Positions 50,816 to 58,956 of a stretch of DNA of 64,000 nt are shown here, one piece after another. Positions within the stretch are counted from its first letter, which is position 1; each line of letters opens with the position of its first letter. Under the pieces are notes generated by a model. It saw nothing but the letters and a program-made list of their open reading frames with translations. It was not told the DNA's origin and did not search any database. The position numbers were made by a program, and so were the translations under genes. The stretch comes from Williamsia phyllosphaerae (GTDB lineage Bacteria; Actinomycetota; Actinomycetes; Mycobacteriales; Mycobacteriaceae): the NCBI RefSeq assembly GCF_014635305.1, contig NZ_BMCS01000001.1, forward strand, positions 992,001-1,056,000, written 5' to 3'.

Positions 50816-51347
50816 CCGCGGCGATCCGCGACGCGTCGAACTGCGTGCGCAGCGCCCGGGACCGGACCACGAGGCCGACAACACGGACCGCCACCATGGT
50901 CAGCGCCCAGATCACGAAGAACGGTGCGATGGCCTCGGTGGTGAGGTGCATCGACATCATGTGTTCGCCGACCCAGGTCTGGAACGTCGGGATGTCGGAC
51001 ACAGCCCAGACGAACCCGATCCGCGCGACCATCGCGACGAGCCAGACGGCGACGAATGCGCCCCCGCAGCGGGTCATGATCTCCCCGGCGGTGCGGTCGG
51101 CCCACATCGCGGTCGACGCGTAGGCGAGCACGCCGAACACCAGTCCGATCGCCGCGCCGACGAGATAGAGGGCCACCGAGTTGTGGTCGGTGGGCGCATC
51201 CTTCAGATAGGAGTAGCCGAATCCGGACACGGCCAGAATCGGCATGGCGATCTTGTGCCACCCGAAATGCCGTGTGCCGTATTGGGTGGCCATCATGAGG
51301 GCGAAGATCCCGCCGCTGATCTCGACTGCCTGGGTGAGGTCGGACAT
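50781..51347 (-). CDS. Five-helix membrane protein, possibly CcdC-like
   Basis: A 188-residue polytopic membrane protein with about five helices. The N terminus is MSDLTQAVEISGG, and a His-containing loop (YGTRHFGWHK) and paired Met/His (GEHMMSMHLTT) are notable. The ATG has AAGGAG with 6-nt spacing. It resembles CcdC/DUF1453-type membrane proteins, but I am not sure. It overlaps the convergent hydrolase gene by 35 nt. It is divergent from the second two-component system, so possibly regulated by it. Confidence 0.65.
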   Translation of the reverse strand: MSDLTQAVEISGGIFALMMATQYGTRHFGWHKIAMPILAVSGFGYSYLKDAPTDHNSVALYLVGAAIGLVFGVLAYASTAMWADRTAGEIMTRCGGAFVAVWLVAMVARIGFVWAVSDIPTFQTWVGEHMMSMHLTTEAIAPFFVIWALTMVAVRVVGLVVRSRALRTQFDASRIAAVTSPMMSRTAG

Positions 51348-51466
51348 CGTTGCTCCTTGGGTTGTCCCGGTGATCCGGTGCGACCGGTGTGTCGCTCGAG
51401 ATCAACTCTGCTGCGGCGGGCCCCAGAGCGGATCGACCCCGGAGTGGACCCGGGATGGAGAAACGT

Positions 51467-51484
51467 CTCCACCCGCGGGTGGAG
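51467..51484. promoter_or_regulatory. 18-bp perfect palindrome upstream of the second two-component system
   Basis: The arm CTCCACCCG with its exact complement forms an 18-bp palindrome ending 36 nt before the kinase start. A second small inverted repeat (GGAGA/TCTCC) overlaps its left edge. It may be an operator or a hairpin in the leader. Confidence 0.45.
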
Positions 51485-51520
51485 GACGCACGCGCCCGGT
51501 CGATGGCATCGTGGTCACCT

Positions 51521-52678
51521 ATGCGCGTTCCGAACCTGTCCCGACTGGCGCCGCCCGTACCGGCTGACGGTCACCAGGGCGCGGGGATCACCGATGCGAC
51601 GATGATGCGGCTGCTGCCGCTGATCAACGTGGTGGTGGTCGTCTGGGCGTGGTTCACGGTCTCGCCGCTCGGCCTGTCGGGGTCGGGTCTCTACGGGCTG
51701 ATCCTTATGATCGTCGGTTCGATGGCGATGTCGCTGCGGCTGTTGCCGTCGGATCTCCTGTCGTTCCGGCAGGGCTTCGTGGCCACACTCGTCGGCGCGG
51801 TAGTCGCCGGTCTGCTGTTCGGGTTCGATCCGTCCAGCGCCGCAACGGCCTTCGCGCCGATCATCGCCGGTACCGCGGGCTTCCGCTTCACGCCGGTGCC
51901 GGCGATCACCATCGCCGCCGTCACCTCGGCCACCGCATTCCTCGCCACGGTGGTCCGTTACGACGGCATCCCCTACTGGGCCCTCATGGTGGGTCTGGCC
52001 GTGCTCATCGGGATGACCCGCCGCGACCGGAGTGAGGCGCTACGCCTCGCCAGGGAGAAGGTGGAACAGACCGAACGCGCGGTCGCGTCCGAGAGCCGCG
52101 CCCAGGTGCTGGCCGAGCGGGCGCGGGTGGCCCGCGAGATCCACGACGTCCTCGCCCATTCGCTGTCGGGAGTCAACATGCAGCTCAACCTCGCCGACGC
52201 GCTGCTGGAAGACGGGCGGACCGACGCCGGGCGTGAGGCTGTGGCCGTCGCGCAGACTCTGGTGACCGACGGCCTCGTCGAGGCCCGCAAGGCCGTCTAC
52301 GCGCTGCGCGACGAACGCCGCGACCTCGTCGCGACCATCGAGTCGATGTCGCTGGGTGAGACCGAGACGGTCACGGTGACCGGGCGGCCGCGGGCCATCG
52401 ACAGCCGGACCAGCGGGCATCTCGAACGCATCGTGGGCGAGGCTCTCACCAACGCGCGCAGGCACGCGCCCGGCGCACCCACCGCGGTGACCGTCGTGTT
52501 CGGGGCTGATCTACTGACCATCGAGGTGGTCAACTCGACGACGGGAGATCAGGTGTTCGACGACGGTGCCGGTGTCGGAGTGACCGGTATGCGGGAGCGG
52601 GCGGCCGAGATCGGCGCACGGCTCACGGCCGGCGGCGACGGGCGCAGCTGGACCGTGCAAGTGGAGGTCGACCTGTGA
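51521..52678 (+). CDS. Sensor histidine kinase (HisKA_3 type)
   Basis: A 385-residue kinase. Four or five transmembrane helices (residues ~30-165) are followed by a coiled coil. The phosphorylation box is ERARVAREIHDVLAHSLSG (His about residue 212). The ATPase domain has RIVGEALTNARRHAPG and GVTGMRERA. The start is uncertain: ATG at 51521 is taken, and ATG at 51503 or a later MMRLLPL are alternatives. The stop overlaps the regulator start (GTGA, 4 nt). The signal is unknown, and the membrane-only sensor suggests envelope stress. Confidence 0.88.
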   Translation: MRVPNLSRLAPPVPADGHQGAGITDATMMRLLPLINVVVVVWAWFTVSPLGLSGSGLYGLILMIVGSMAMSLRLLPSDLLSFRQGFVATLVGAVVAGLLFGFDPSSAATAFAPIIAGTAGFRFTPVPAITIAAVTSATAFLATVVRYDGIPYWALMVGLAVLIGMTRRDRSEALRLAREKVEQTERAVASESRAQVLAERARVAREIHDVLAHSLSGVNMQLNLADALLEDGRTDAGREAVAVAQTLVTDGLVEARKAVYALRDERRDLVATIESMSLGETETVTVTGRPRAIDSRTSGHLERIVGEALTNARRHAPGAPTAVTVVFGADLLTIEVVNSTTGDQVFDDGAGVGVTGMRERAAEIGARLTAGGDGRSWTVQVEVDL

Positions 52679-53343
52679 CCACCGATCCGATCCGGGTGGT
52701 CATCGCCGACGACCAGGCGACCATTCGTGACGCCCTGGCGGTGATGCTCGATCTGGTGTCGGACCTGTCGATCGTCGCCACCGCCGCCGACGGCGCGGCC
52801 CTCGTCGACGCGGTGCGCGACCACCGACCCGATGTGGTCCTGACCGATCTGCGGATGCCGGTGATGGACGGCGCCGACGCCACCCGCACGTTGCTCGAGG
52901 AGAACCCGGAACTGCCGGTCATCGTGCTCACCACGTTCGATGACGACGACTCGGTGTTCCGTGCGCTCGACGCCGGTGCGCGCGGCTACCTGACCAAGGA
53001 CGCCAACCGTCACGAGCTCGCCGCCGCGATCCGTTCCGCCGCGGCCGGACAGTCGGTGCTCGATCGTGCGGTGCAGCGACGTCTCCTGCGTGGCGCCCGG
53101 GGCGGCACCGACCAGGCCACTGCCCCGGCGGGCGGTCCGGGACCCGACTCGCTGACCGCGCGGGAACGAGAGGTGTTGACGCACATGGCCGACGGGTCGA
53201 CGAACCGTGAGATCGCCGCCGCACTGTTCGTGAGCGAGTCCACCGTCAAGACCCACATCAACAACGTGTTCGCGAAACTCGCACTGCGCGATCGCGGTCA
53301 GGCCATCGCGTTCGCGCATAGGCACGGGCTGGCCGACGGCTGA
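52675..53343 (+). CDS. NarL/FixJ-family response regulator
   Basis: A 222-residue regulator with a GTG start overlapping the kinase stop. The receiver has ADDQ, phospho-Asp in VVLTDLRMPV (about residue 58), TTFDD and TKDAN. The LuxR HTH at ~155-215 has LTAREREVLTHMADG and ESTVKTHINNVFAKL. A Gly/Ala/Pro linker (~140-155) separates the domains. Targets may include the divergent membrane-protein gene or its own operon via the upstream palindrome, which is inference. Confidence 0.92.
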   Translation: MTTDPIRVVIADDQATIRDALAVMLDLVSDLSIVATAADGAALVDAVRDHRPDVVLTDLRMPVMDGADATRTLLEENPELPVIVLTTFDDDDSVFRALDAGARGYLTKDANRHELAAAIRSAAAGQSVLDRAVQRRLLRGARGGTDQATAPAGGPGPDSLTAREREVLTHMADGSTNREIAAALFVSESTVKTHINNVFAKLALRDRGQAIAFAHRHGLADG

Positions 53344-53353
53344 CGCGCCCTCG

Positions 53354-53551
53354 TCAGGTTCCGCCGTCCGTGTTCTCAGCCTTCGAGCGCCGGAGGTCGC
53401 TGATCCACGCCGCGCCGAATGCGAGGACGACAACGACCGACAACCAGCCGGCGACGGTGGCGCCTGCGGCGAAGTTGAGAATTGTCGTGCAGGTTGCGAT
53501 CACCAGTGCGAGCAACCAGATTCGAGACCGGGGCAACGGCCCTCCTTCCAT
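53354..53551 (-). CDS. Small two-helix membrane protein
   Basis: A protein of 65 residues from the ATG at 53551, or 60 from a TTG at 53536. The TTG has AGGAGG 4 nt upstream, made by the first codons of the longer version, whereas the ATG has only a TACCAT hexamer 9 nt upstream. Two hydrophobic helices (WLLALVIATCTTILNFAAGA and WLSVVVVLAFGAAWI) end in a polar tail. Function is unknown. It is convergent with the response regulator gene, 10 nt away. Confidence 0.65.
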   Translation of the reverse strand: MEGGPLPRSRIWLLALVIATCTTILNFAAGATVAGWLSVVVVLAFGAAWISDLRRSKAENTDGGT

Positions 53552-53586
53552 TCGTTAGTCATGGTAACCGTCTGATTGGCTGCCCA

Positions 53587-53645
53587 CCTCTGACTCGAGT
53601 CGCCCCCGCGCTCCGCGGAGCGCAGCCGACTCGGATTGTCAGAGG
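53587..53645. repeat. Nested inverted repeat with palindrome copy 1, upstream of the DUF222-HNH gene
   Basis: The centre is the 16-bp palindrome GCGCTCCGCGGAGCGC (53608-53623). Outer arms CCTCTGAC/GTCAGAGG (53587-53594 with 53638-53645) and CGAGTCG/CGACTCG pair around it, giving a 59-nt cruciform-like unit. Confidence 0.7.
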
Positions 53646-53693
53646 TCCTCGATATCATTGCGACACACATAACTGCATGTCATCGGGGGAAAC

Positions 53694-55109
53694 ATGACGG
53701 TCACAGCCATTGCGTCGAAACGCTCCGCGGAGCGCGGGGACGACGCGCACGACATCTTCGACCACGCGAGTCCGGACGGTTTGTCCGATGATGCGCTCAC
53801 CGAGCGGGTGGTGGGATACGCGAGTCAGATCGCTGCCCTCACGGCCCGCTTCCTCGATCTGCTGCGAGAGTTCGACACCCGTGGGGTGTGGTCCGGGGAG
53901 GGCATCAACTCGTGCGCGCACTGGTTGTCGTGGCGCACCGGGTTGTCGCTGCGCGCGGCGCAGGATCATCTGCGGATCGCCTATGCGCTACATGACCTGC
54001 CTCAGATGCACGAAGCGCTCGCCGAGGGTCGGCTGTCGTACTCGAAGGTGCGTGCGCTGACGCGGGTGGCAACCCCGGACCGTGAGGAGGAGCTGGTGTC
54101 GGTGGCGCTGTCGGCGACCGCGGCCCAGGTCGAGAAGATCGTCCGATCGATCAAGCACATCGACCGAAGCGAGGACGAATCCAGTAGTGGCCACGTCGAA
54201 TCGACTGCGCAGTGGCGGTGGAACGACGACGGGACACTGGCGGTCACGATGCGTCTCGCGCCCGTGGACGGAGCGCGATTCCTCGCCGGCGTGGTGCGCA
54301 GCGAATACGAACGGACTCGCACCGCCGACGATCCCGACCTCCCTCTCCCCGGCTCCGACGACTCCTCCGGTGACAACGCTCCGCGGAGCGCGAACGGATC
54401 GGTCGATCTGTGGCGCCACGTCCCGTCGAACATCGCCGAGGCGGTCATCGCGATGGCCGACACCGCGCAGACGGTGATCGCGATGCCCGACTTCGCACCC
54501 GGCGCGGAGGTCGTGATCCACAGCGAGACAGACATTGACGCCGATTCCACGCAGTCACATCTCGATGCCGGACCGGCCGTTTCCGACGCGGAGGTCGACG
54601 AGGCCTCATGCGGCAGTTCGACCCGGCGGGTCACACACGGGAAAGGCCGCAGAGGTGTCGCACTGAAGATGGGTCGCAAACGACGACTGCCCACGCGTGC
54701 TCTGCTGCGGGTGGTGTTCGAACGCGATCGCGGATGTCGACATCCGGGGTGCGGTCGGACGCGCCACCTGCATGCACATCACGTCCGGTTCTGGCGCGAC
54801 GGCGGCACCACCGATCCCGACAACCTCATCATGCTGTGCTCGACGCATCACCGTGCGTTGCACCACGGGAAGTTCTCGATCCGTGCCCTTGGGGCACAAC
54901 AGTTCTCGTTCCATCGCACCGACGGTTCGCTGATCGAGGTCGCCCCGGCCACGCAGGCGCCCGCGAACTGGCGAGCAGACGCGCACATCGCATCGGACGC
55001 GGTCGAGCCCGTCGGCGCAGGACGCCTCGATCTCGGCTACACCCTCGAGGTTCTCTACGCGGCATGGGAATGGCGCGAGGGCCAGGCACCGACTCCGATC
55101 GCCGCCTGA
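53694..55109 (+). CDS. DUF222 / 13E12-repeat-family HNH endonuclease
   Basis: A 471-residue protein. The DUF222 region runs from about 25 to 330 (LLREFDTRGVWSGEGINSCAHWLSWRTG broken by variable parts; LRIAYALHDLPQMHEALAEG; LSYSKVRALTRVA). The C-terminal HNH domain is at ~345-395 with CRHPGCGRTRHLHAHHV and MLCSTHHRALHHG, holding zinc Cys pairs and the HH...N...H catalytic set. Mycolate bacteria carry many copies of this family; it is linked to the REP13E12 element in M. tuberculosis, and its function is unproven. Two copies of the window's palindrome lie inside the ORF in different reading frames, and two flank it. GGGGGA lies 4 nt before the ATG. Confidence 0.88.
   Translation: MTVTAIASKRSAERGDDAHDIFDHASPDGLSDDALTERVVGYASQIAALTARFLDLLREFDTRGVWSGEGINSCAHWLSWRTGLSLRAAQDHLRIAYALHDLPQMHEALAEGRLSYSKVRALTRVATPDREEELVSVALSATAAQVEKIVRSIKHIDRSEDESSSGHVESTAQWRWNDDGTLAVTMRLAPVDGARFLAGVVRSEYERTRTADDPDLPLPGSDDSSGDNAPRSANGSVDLWRHVPSNIAEAVIAMADTAQTVIAMPDFAPGAEVVIHSETDIDADSTQSHLDAGPAVSDAEVDEASCGSSTRRVTHGKGRRGVALKMGRKRRLPTRALLRVVFERDRGCRHPGCGRTRHLHAHHVRFWRDGGTTDPDNLIMLCSTHHRALHHGKFSIRALGAQQFSFHRTDGSLIEVAPATQAPANWRADAHIASDAVEPVGAGRLDLGYTLEVLYAAWEWREGQAPTPIAA
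53721..53734. repeat. Palindrome copy 2, inside the DUF222-HNH ORF
   Basis: CGCTCCGCGGAGCG here encodes part of KRSAERG in the N-terminal region of the protein. Confidence 0.7.
54377..54390. repeat. Palindrome copy 3, inside the DUF222-HNH ORF
   Basis: The same 14 bp is read in a different frame (NAPRSAN) in a variable linker of DUF222. The sequence is therefore conserved as DNA rather than as peptide. Confidence 0.7.
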
Positions 55110-55136
55110 TCGCGCTCCGCGGAGCGCGGAATCAGG
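55105..55136. repeat. Palindrome copy 4 with outer arms, at the 3' end of the DUF222-HNH gene
   Basis: An 18-bp perfect palindrome (55111-55128; core identical to the other copies) is enclosed by CCTGAT/ATCAGG arms. The left arm contains the TGA stop of the HNH gene. It may double as a bidirectional terminator towards the convergent dehalogenase gene. Confidence 0.7.
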
Positions 55137-56012
55137 TCACGACCCCATCCACGCGATGATCTCATCGGCGATGTGCTCGCCCCGATCCTCCTGCAGGAAG
55201 TGCGCGGCCCCGGTGATGGTCACCTGATCGTCGACCGTCGGCATGAGGTCGATGAACGCCTGGCCTGAGCGTGGGTGCGGGAAGACCGGGTCGCTGTCGG
55301 AGAATGCGAGCAACGCCGGCTTGTTCCACCGGGAGAGTTCGTCGGCGACACGGGCCATCACGGCGGCGCCCGCGGCGGACTCGTCGACCGGGACGATCAG
55401 CGGGAACTGTGCGGCTCCGGCCTTCGATCCCGCGGTGGGGAACGGTGCGTCGTAGGCGGCGATGACGTCAGCAGGCACATCGGTCGCGGTGCCCCCTCCC
55501 ACGATTGTCCCGACCGGCAGATCGGGATTCTTCTCGGCGAAGTCGCGCCAGGCGAGAAATCCTCGGCTGACCCGTCCGGTGAACAGCCCGGTGTTCATGA
55601 TGACGATCCGGTCGACGCGATCGGCATGTTCGACCGCCCACCGCAGACCGATCGGGCCACCCCAGTCCTGGACGACGACGGTCGCTTTCGTGACCTGCAG
55701 TTGGTCGAGCACGTCGTCGGCAATGGCCGAGTGCCGGTCGTAGGAGTACCAGTCGCGGTCGGTGGGTTTGTCGGACCGCCCGAAACCGGCGTGGTCGTAG
55801 GCGATCACGCGGTTGCCGGCGTCGGCCAGAGGACCGATCATCTTCCGGTACAGGTAGCTCCACGTCGGTTCGCCGTGGAACAGCACGATCGGGTCGCCGG
55901 AACCCACGTCGACGTGGTGGATACGCAGGCCCTCGGACTCGAGGTAGCGGGGCTCGTGATGCCAGCCCGGCAGATCCGCGAAGCGCTCGTCCGGGGTGCG
56001 GTAGACGTCCAC
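55137..56012 (-). CDS. Haloalkane dehalogenase-like alpha/beta hydrolase (HLD-I type)
   Basis: A 291-residue alpha/beta hydrolase. HGEPTWSYLYRKM carries the Glu/Trp region typical of haloalkane dehalogenases. The nucleophile Asp followed by halide-binding Trp is in VVVQDWGGPIG (about residue 118). The acid lies in FSDSDPVFPH and the base His in GAAHFLQED. The DWGG context distinguishes it from the epoxide hydrolase at 9.9 kb. The GTG start at 56012 lies 3 nt after the terD stop, so the two are probably co-transcribed. The natural substrate is unknown. Confidence 0.88.
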   Translation of the reverse strand: MDVYRTPDERFADLPGWHHEPRYLESEGLRIHHVDVGSGDPIVLFHGEPTWSYLYRKMIGPLADAGNRVIAYDHAGFGRSDKPTDRDWYSYDRHSAIADDVLDQLQVTKATVVVQDWGGPIGLRWAVEHADRVDRIVIMNTGLFTGRVSRGFLAWRDFAEKNPDLPVGTIVGGGTATDVPADVIAAYDAPFPTAGSKAGAAQFPLIVPVDESAAGAAVMARVADELSRWNKPALLAFSDSDPVFPHPRSGQAFIDLMPTVDDQVTITGAAHFLQEDRGEHIADEIIAWMGS

Positions 56013-56015
56013 GTC

Positions 56016-56594
56016 TCAGCCGACGTTGACGCCGAAGTCGCGCGCGATGCCGGCCAACCCGCTGGCGTATCCCTGCCCGACCGCTCGGAACTTCCATTCA
56101 CCGTTGCGTCGGTACAGCTCGCCGAACACCATGGCCGTCTCGGTCGAGGCGTCCTCGCTCAGGTCGTAGCGCGCGAGCTCACGGCCGTCGTCGCTGTTCA
56201 CGACGCGGATGAAGGCGTTGATGACCTGACCGAAGTTCTGGCCCAGGTTCTCCGCGTCGTGGATGGTCACCGCGAAGACCATCGAGTCGACGCCGGGATC
56301 GACGGCCTTGAGGTCCACATTGACCGACTCGTCGTCACCTTCTCCCTCACCGGTGAGGTTGTCCCCCGTGTGCACGATGGAACCGTCGGGCGAGGTCAGA
56401 TTGTTGTAGAAGATGAACCAGCTGTCGGACAACACTTTTCGGCTTGTTCCGACTGCGAGAACGCTCGCGTCGAGGTCGAAGTCCGCGCCGTTGGTGGAAC
56501 GGACGTCCCATCCGAGACCGACACTCACCGCACGGAGATCGGGCGCCTCCTTGCTCAACGAGACGTTCCCACCCTTGGCCAGGCTCACCGACAT
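56016..56594 (-). CDS. TerD-family calcium-binding stress protein
   Basis: A 192-residue TerD-fold protein: [18 protein letters not shown] at the start, [20 protein letters not shown], acidic Ca2+ sites in [23 protein letters not shown] and the closing [14 protein letters not shown]. Family members respond to tellurite, acid, DNA damage or envelope stress and bind calcium. The ATG at 56594 has GAGGAGG upstream; the longer frame to 56750 is rejected. No other ter genes are present, as with isolated TerD paralogues in actinobacteria. Confidence 0.93.
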   Translation of the reverse strand: MSVSLAKGGNVSLSKEAPDLRAVSVGLGWDVRSTNGADFDLDASVLAVGTSRKVLSDSWFIFYNNLTSPDGSIVHTGDNLTGEGEGDDESVNVDLKAVDPGVDSMVFAVTIHDAENLGQNFGQVINAFIRVVNSDDGRELARYDLSEDASTETAMVFGELYRRNGEWKFRAVGQGYASGLAGIARDFGVNVG

Positions 56595-56655
56595 CGCGTA
56601 CCTCCTCGAATCACCACAACTGATCGCGTTGTCGTCAACGGTACCGACGTGCGGC

Positions 56656-57534
56656 TCACTCCGGCTGCGAGCGCGCCACAACGAAGTCGCGGAACCGCGC
56701 CGCTGCCGGCGACAGGGGTCGGTCACGTTGCCAGACGATGCCGATCTCACGCCACGTCCGCGAGCCGGCCAGCGGGATCACCGTTACCGACACCGGGATC
56801 TGTGGCGCGTCCTCGATGGGCAGCACCGCGACTCCCAGACCGGCGCCGACGAGTCCGGCCACCGTCCCCAGCTCGCTGGACTCGAAGGTGATGTCGGGGC
56901 GGAAATCGGCCTCAGCACAGAGCTCTTCGAGGATTCGGCGCATACCGAAGCCCTGCGCCATCGACACGAACGGCTCCTCGGACACCTCCCCGAGCGACAC
57001 CTCGGACCGTCCGGCCAGACGGTGATCCCCCGGTACCGCGAGACCCAGTCGCTGTCGGAGCAGTGGCGCCCACACCACATCGGTTCCGGCCGGTCGGGGC
57101 GAGACGATCGCGAGGTCGGCGTCGCCGACGCGCACATGGTCGACGATCGTCTCGGCTGCATCCTGGGTCAGGGTGAACGCGACGCGGGCCTCGCGCCGGA
57201 AGTCGCCGATCAACTGCGGCACCAGACGGACGCCGAACGAGTGCAGGAACGACAGATGGACGGTCCCCTCCACCGGGTCGACGAGATCGGCGATCTGATG
57301 GCGCGCCGCCTCGAGTTCGGCCCGCGCCCGCCGCGCGTGGGTGAGAAAGATGCGTCCGCGGTCGTTGAGCGCGAGACGTTTGCCGTGTCGGTCGAACAGC
57401 GGCGTGCCCAGTTCGCGTTCGAGGCGGGCCAACATACGGGACAACGTCGGCTGCGAGATGTGCAGTCGGCGCGCGGCCGCGGACACGTTCTCGGACTCCG
57501 CGAGGTCCACGAACCATTCGCTGTCGCCCAGCAT
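56656..57534 (-). CDS. LysR-family transcriptional regulator
   Basis: A 292-residue regulator. The N-terminal winged HTH is at ~10-65 ([29 protein letters not shown]). A LysR substrate-binding domain covers ~90-290 ([28 protein letters not shown]). It is divergent from the MFS gene by 101 nt, with a T-N11-A-type inverted repeat next to its start. It most likely controls the MFS transporter and itself. The inducer is unknown. Confidence 0.92.
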   Translation of the reverse strand: MLGDSEWFVDLAESENVSAAARRLHISQPTLSRMLARLERELGTPLFDRHGKRLALNDRGRIFLTHARRARAELEAARHQIADLVDPVEGTVHLSFLHSFGVRLVPQLIGDFRREARVAFTLTQDAAETIVDHVRVGDADLAIVSPRPAGTDVVWAPLLRQRLGLAVPGDHRLAGRSEVSLGEVSEEPFVSMAQGFGMRRILEELCAEADFRPDITFESSELGTVAGLVGAGLGVAVLPIEDAPQIPVSVTVIPLAGSRTWREIGIVWQRDRPLSPAAARFRDFVVARSQPE

Positions 57535-57546
57535 CGAGTTCCCCCT

Positions 57547-57567
57547 GTTATGCGTTCAGAGCATAAC
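57547..57567. promoter_or_regulatory. LysR-type operator in the LysR/MFS intergenic region
   Basis: GTTATGC and GCATAAC arms are separated by 7 nt. This is a perfect inverted repeat 13 nt upstream of the LysR start, matching the T-N11-A rule. Confidence 0.6.
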
Positions 57568-57635
57568 CATCGCACAAATCATTCATTTCACATCGAAGTC
57601 GGTGAGTGGCATCGTTTGCAAGGGAAAGGGGCGAG

Positions 57636-58892
57636 ATGACTGCGACTGCTTCGACGTACGAGGCCACGGGGAACGGTGCGCTCGCGCCGACCGGCCATCA
57701 GGCCGGTTCGGTGCCGTTCCGCAAGGCGACGATTGCTCTGTTCGCGGCGGGTATGGCCGCTTTCATGGCGATGTATCACGTGCAGGCGATGCTGCCGGTG
57801 TTCTCCGACCACTTCGGGGTCTCGCCCACCACGTCCGCTCTCACCGTGTCGTTGACGACCGGCATGCTGGCGTTGGCCATCATCCCGGCAAGCGTGTTGT
57901 CGGAGCGCTACGGGCGCATTCGCGTGATGGTCATCTCCGCGATCGCCGCGTCCGTTCTCGGTCTCCTGCTGCCGTGGTCGCCGAGTATCGAGATCCTGCT
58001 CGGAGGGCGCGCCCTCGTGGGCATCCTGTGCGCCGGTGTCCCCGCCGTCGCGATGGCGTACCTCGCCGAGGAGATCGACGGCCCGTCGCTGGGAAAGGCC
58101 ATGGGCTACTACGTGTCCGGTACCACGATCGGCGGTTTGACCGGGCGTCTCGTCCCGGGTCTGGCTGCCGACGTCGTCGACTGGCGGTGGGCGCTGGAGA
58201 TCGCGTGCCTGGTGTCGCTGGCGTTCGCGCTGGTGTTCATCAAGCTGGTGCCGGCGTCGAAGAACTTCGCACCCCAGCGGGTCACCATCCGGACGACGCT
58301 GTCGAACCTGTCCGGGCATCTGCGCGACACCCCGATGCTGTGTCTGTTCGGCTTGGCGTTCGTGCTCATGGGCGGGTTTGTCACGGTCTACAACTTCCTC
58401 GCCTACCGACTGCTGGATTCACCGTTCTCGTTGCCGCAGAGCATCGTCAGCCTGGTGTTCCTCATGTACCTGGCGGGGACCTTTTCCTCCACCTACGCCG
58501 GCCGGATGTCGGATCGCCACGGTCGAGGTCGCGTCCTCGGCGTGTCGATCGCGGTGATGGCGGCGGGTCTCGTCGTCACCGTTCCCGACTTCCTGCCGAG
58601 CACCCTGGTCGGCGTGTTCTTCTTCACCGCAGGCTTTTTCGGGGCGCACTCGGTGGCGAGCAGCTGGGTCGGTGCCCGCGCCAGCGACCACCGCGCCGAG
58701 GCCTCGTCGCTGTACCTCTTCGGGTACTACCTCGGCAGCTCGGTTGCCGGCGCCCTGGGCGGTATTGCCTTCTCGGCTTTCGGTTGGGTCGGTGTCGCGG
58801 CCTACGTCGGCGTGTTGATGGTGATCGGTGCGGTGCTCGCCGGGCTCGTCATCTCCAATGTCGCCCGGGAGCCCGTCGAATCCGTGGCGTGA
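57636..58892 (+). CDS. MFS transporter (YnfM-like)
   Basis: A 418-residue major-facilitator protein with 12 predicted helices. The motif A-like loop SERYGRIRVMVI lies between helices 2 and 3, and SDRHGRGRVLG in the second half. GYYVSGTTIGGLTGRL is typical of the YnfM/CynX-like group. It probably exports a drug or metabolite. The ATG at 57636 (MTATAST) has GGGGCGAG upstream and is preferred to an in-frame start at 57606. It is likely induced through the divergent LysR regulator. Confidence 0.9.
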   Translation: MTATASTYEATGNGALAPTGHQAGSVPFRKATIALFAAGMAAFMAMYHVQAMLPVFSDHFGVSPTTSALTVSLTTGMLALAIIPASVLSERYGRIRVMVISAIAASVLGLLLPWSPSIEILLGGRALVGILCAGVPAVAMAYLAEEIDGPSLGKAMGYYVSGTTIGGLTGRLVPGLAADVVDWRWALEIACLVSLAFALVFIKLVPASKNFAPQRVTIRTTLSNLSGHLRDTPMLCLFGLAFVLMGGFVTVYNFLAYRLLDSPFSLPQSIVSLVFLMYLAGTFSSTYAGRMSDRHGRGRVLGVSIAVMAAGLVVTVPDFLPSTLVGVFFFTAGFFGAHSVASSWVGARASDHRAEASSLYLFGYYLGSSVAGALGGIAFSAFGWVGVAAYVGVLMVIGAVLAGLVISNVAREPVESVA

Positions 58893-58956
58893 GGCTTCGC
58901 GATCTCATTAGTTCGTAAAACGGTCGAGTGGGGTACGTACGTGAGATCGTGACGCC

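Noticed and set aside
53587..55136. Insertion sequence around the HNH gene
   Set aside because: No transposase and no clear target-site duplication; the four palindromes are two flanking and two internal, unlike simple terminal inverted repeats.
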